DNA of 7,411 bases from Oscillospiraceae bacterium. Lineage in GTDB: Bacteria > Bacillota > Clostridia > Oscillospirales > Oscillospiraceae. The stretch is from contig JAFZQQ010000413.1 of the NCBI GenBank assembly GCA_017620315.1, positions 1 through 7,411 on the forward strand. The letters are read 5' to 3'. The translations under genes and the position numbers were made by a program. Under the pieces are notes generated by a model. The model worked only from the letters and a program-made list of their open reading frames with translations. It was not told the DNA's origin and did no database searches. Of the stretch, positions 7,301 through 7,411 are shown piece by piece (positions within the stretch are counted from its first letter, which is position 1; every line of letters starts with the position of its first letter).

Positions 7301-7411
7301 TTGCCTTCCCTCTTGTAGTTGTTTTCCTTTGTGCAGCTCTCGCCCTTGCTGTTCTTTTCGGCTCGGCCCCACCGGTCGCCCGGGCTGCCGTAGTTGACCG
7401 TGTTCCGCATC
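4333..7411 (-). CDS. GLUG-repeat / InlB-repeat beta-helix surface protein, C-terminal 1025 residues (5' end beyond window)
   Basis: The frame is open from the right edge to TAA at 4335-4333. The first Met (7410-7408) is probably internal: no signal peptide follows and no ribosome-binding site can be seen. Numbering from that Met: GLUG-start segment (about 68-150, FAGVFDGGGHRIRGL at 136-150); six GLUG turns of form GG(V/I)(V/I)G at 186, 213, 249, 277, 308 and 337; closing NTWTMGETRPIL (406-417); InlB/Listeria-Bacteroides-type repeat (421-492, ending LYAVW); Thr-Pro/Thr-Leu linker (590-600); glycine-rich 'IGGG / ISGGxVxA' beta-helix repeats (621-727); Cys/His cluster (816-832); a second, rudimentary GLUG-start segment (841-909, FGGYFYGNGHTI); and a C-terminal region (about 956-1025) resembling beta-sandwich tails of Clostridia surface proteins (YRLMLVDAKTYAPLC), matched from memory. 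GLUG and InlB-type repeats are known from surface and adhesion proteins, so that role is inferred. There is no LPXTG motif, C-terminal membrane segment or SLH domain at this end, so any anchor must lie upstream or retention must be non-covalent. Confidence 0.92.
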   Translation of the reverse strand, partial: MRNTVNYGSPGDRWGRAEKNSKGESCTKENNYKREGNDKSKYSGLDFEEVWVMTENGPRPRNVGHLAHDGVVKISSVDELRLFRDKVNHGVDFGGVTVLLTKDLNLANEDDWLPIGHTTRTPSKEDPMAYFDDPVFAGVFDGGGHRIRGLKCIESDRNGAGLFGKVTGKVCNLQVIGSVTGHAWVGGVVGVLHGGTVTNCSFEGNVTGQYDVGGVVGLCDWYENHAQVTISLFQGNVTATGAIEGRGAGGIIGRLSGGAAEQCAVLGGTVSSAKNAGGVVGYMEKGDGLSLVSNCSHLGDVNGTAGAGGVVGAMKDASVLSCCYHYTGNVTGSLYVGGVVGMPATGDDSVSPYHCYYLSGTATVGDKTTGGIGTLTKGLDVPNVAQALTMAQFRSQSSFSTWWILNTWTMGETRPILAGLNSTVTFIANGGLGRMGAYTLPSGGGTLPKCSFTAPDGMEFIGWNTSPRANGDWYEDGAYIGGRQKLQLYAVWAKRQNVQYVDTTYGDAVETANCLTLNDKLAQLSDGWYCVEGSVQLGTRLEIVGDVNLILMDGASMTVEKGIRVPNDSTLTIWGQEGMHEVHEKTSALTPTPTPTLTLTRGTGKLTVSNQSSDDDTANNAAIGGNYGESTGLIRINGGVISAHASGHGAPIGGACCEGGGSIIISGGCVDAVSTGGGAGIGGGTNGSGGSVTISGGYVNAVGGSLRIVDQNILPQTMKAPGIGAGAPDHLDGKGAKTAGPVVNISGAYVRADAGSRQMELNPVKAQPIGTSYSTSYNTDWITSIGVEVYADGEKILHDGLGEAVNACDVLEFRPCEGHICCNDDPNHCRWCNARIAAIRGKGTFEEPWELTNTAQWDLLAAYMRSGFDLDSKCIDLMNDILVTTRLGTRENLFGGYFYGNGHTIVFALDGEPQAHDPFVCARTWGPSNTNIVVIKPGGAVIGYNAKDGGLNAAISLPEGYDGSAVLLLLAEYDKANRCTDVRTFRVTADMSVVRTGVLPKQDRTYRLMLVDAKTYAPLCAAWNT
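5610..5645 (-). repeat. Six tandem hexamers GCGTC(A/G) encoding the Thr-Pro / Thr-Leu linker
   Basis: The plus strand shows six consecutive units: two GCGTCA, three GCGTCG, one GCGTCA. On the coding strand they give alternating Thr with Pro or Leu at about residues 590-600 of the right-hand protein. The unit is a multiple of three, so gain or loss of units would change linker length by two residues without breaking the frame. The linker follows the InlB-repeat half and precedes the IGG beta-helix half. Confidence 0.75.

Overview
The window looks like part of the chromosome of a GC-rich, Gram-positive gut-type Clostridium relative (Oscillospiraceae/Ruminococcaceae-like). This is inferred from style, not from a marker gene. 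The clues are a Sec signal peptide ending in a typical Clostridia-like hydrophobic core, the domain set (GLUG repeats, Listeria-Bacteroides/InlB-type repeats, YDG and MBG-like modules, glycine-rich beta-helix repeats), an AGAGG ribosome-binding site and a sigma-A-like promoter.

All real coding sequence lies on the minus strand and consists of two very large genes, both cut by the window edges. The first in transcription order (about 7411 down to 4333) is the last 1025 codons of a gene whose start lies beyond the right edge. It reads GLUG beta-helix, InlB-type repeat, (Thr-Pro) linker, glycine-rich IGG beta-helix repeats, a Cys/His cluster, a rudimentary second GLUG-start segment and a probable C-terminal beta-sandwich. 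The second (4004 down past position 1) has its true start in the window and 1334 visible codons with no stop. It reads signal peptide, beta-helix, InlB-type repeat, second beta-helix, Ig-like domain, YDG repeat, MBG-like domain, Ig-like domain, YDG repeat and the start of a third YDG. It is open to the left edge, so an ORF search requiring both ends would miss it.

The 328-base gap (4005-4332) is the only non-coding stretch. It holds a hairpin and a likely rho-independent terminator for the first gene, a second strong hairpin, two 11-base boxes 30 bases apart, a promoter and a ribosome-binding site for the second gene. The two genes are therefore probably separate transcription units.

Both products appear to be surface or secreted multidomain proteins of the adhesin/beta-helix type. 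No enzyme active site, anchor signal (LPXTG, SLH) or defence, mobile or RNA element is visible. The missing ends could hold anchors. I did not find a convincing new biological system. The most notable points are the sharp base-composition change inside the second gene, the recently duplicated YDG module, the repeat boxes abutting the promoter and the hexanucleotide repeat in the Thr-Pro linker.
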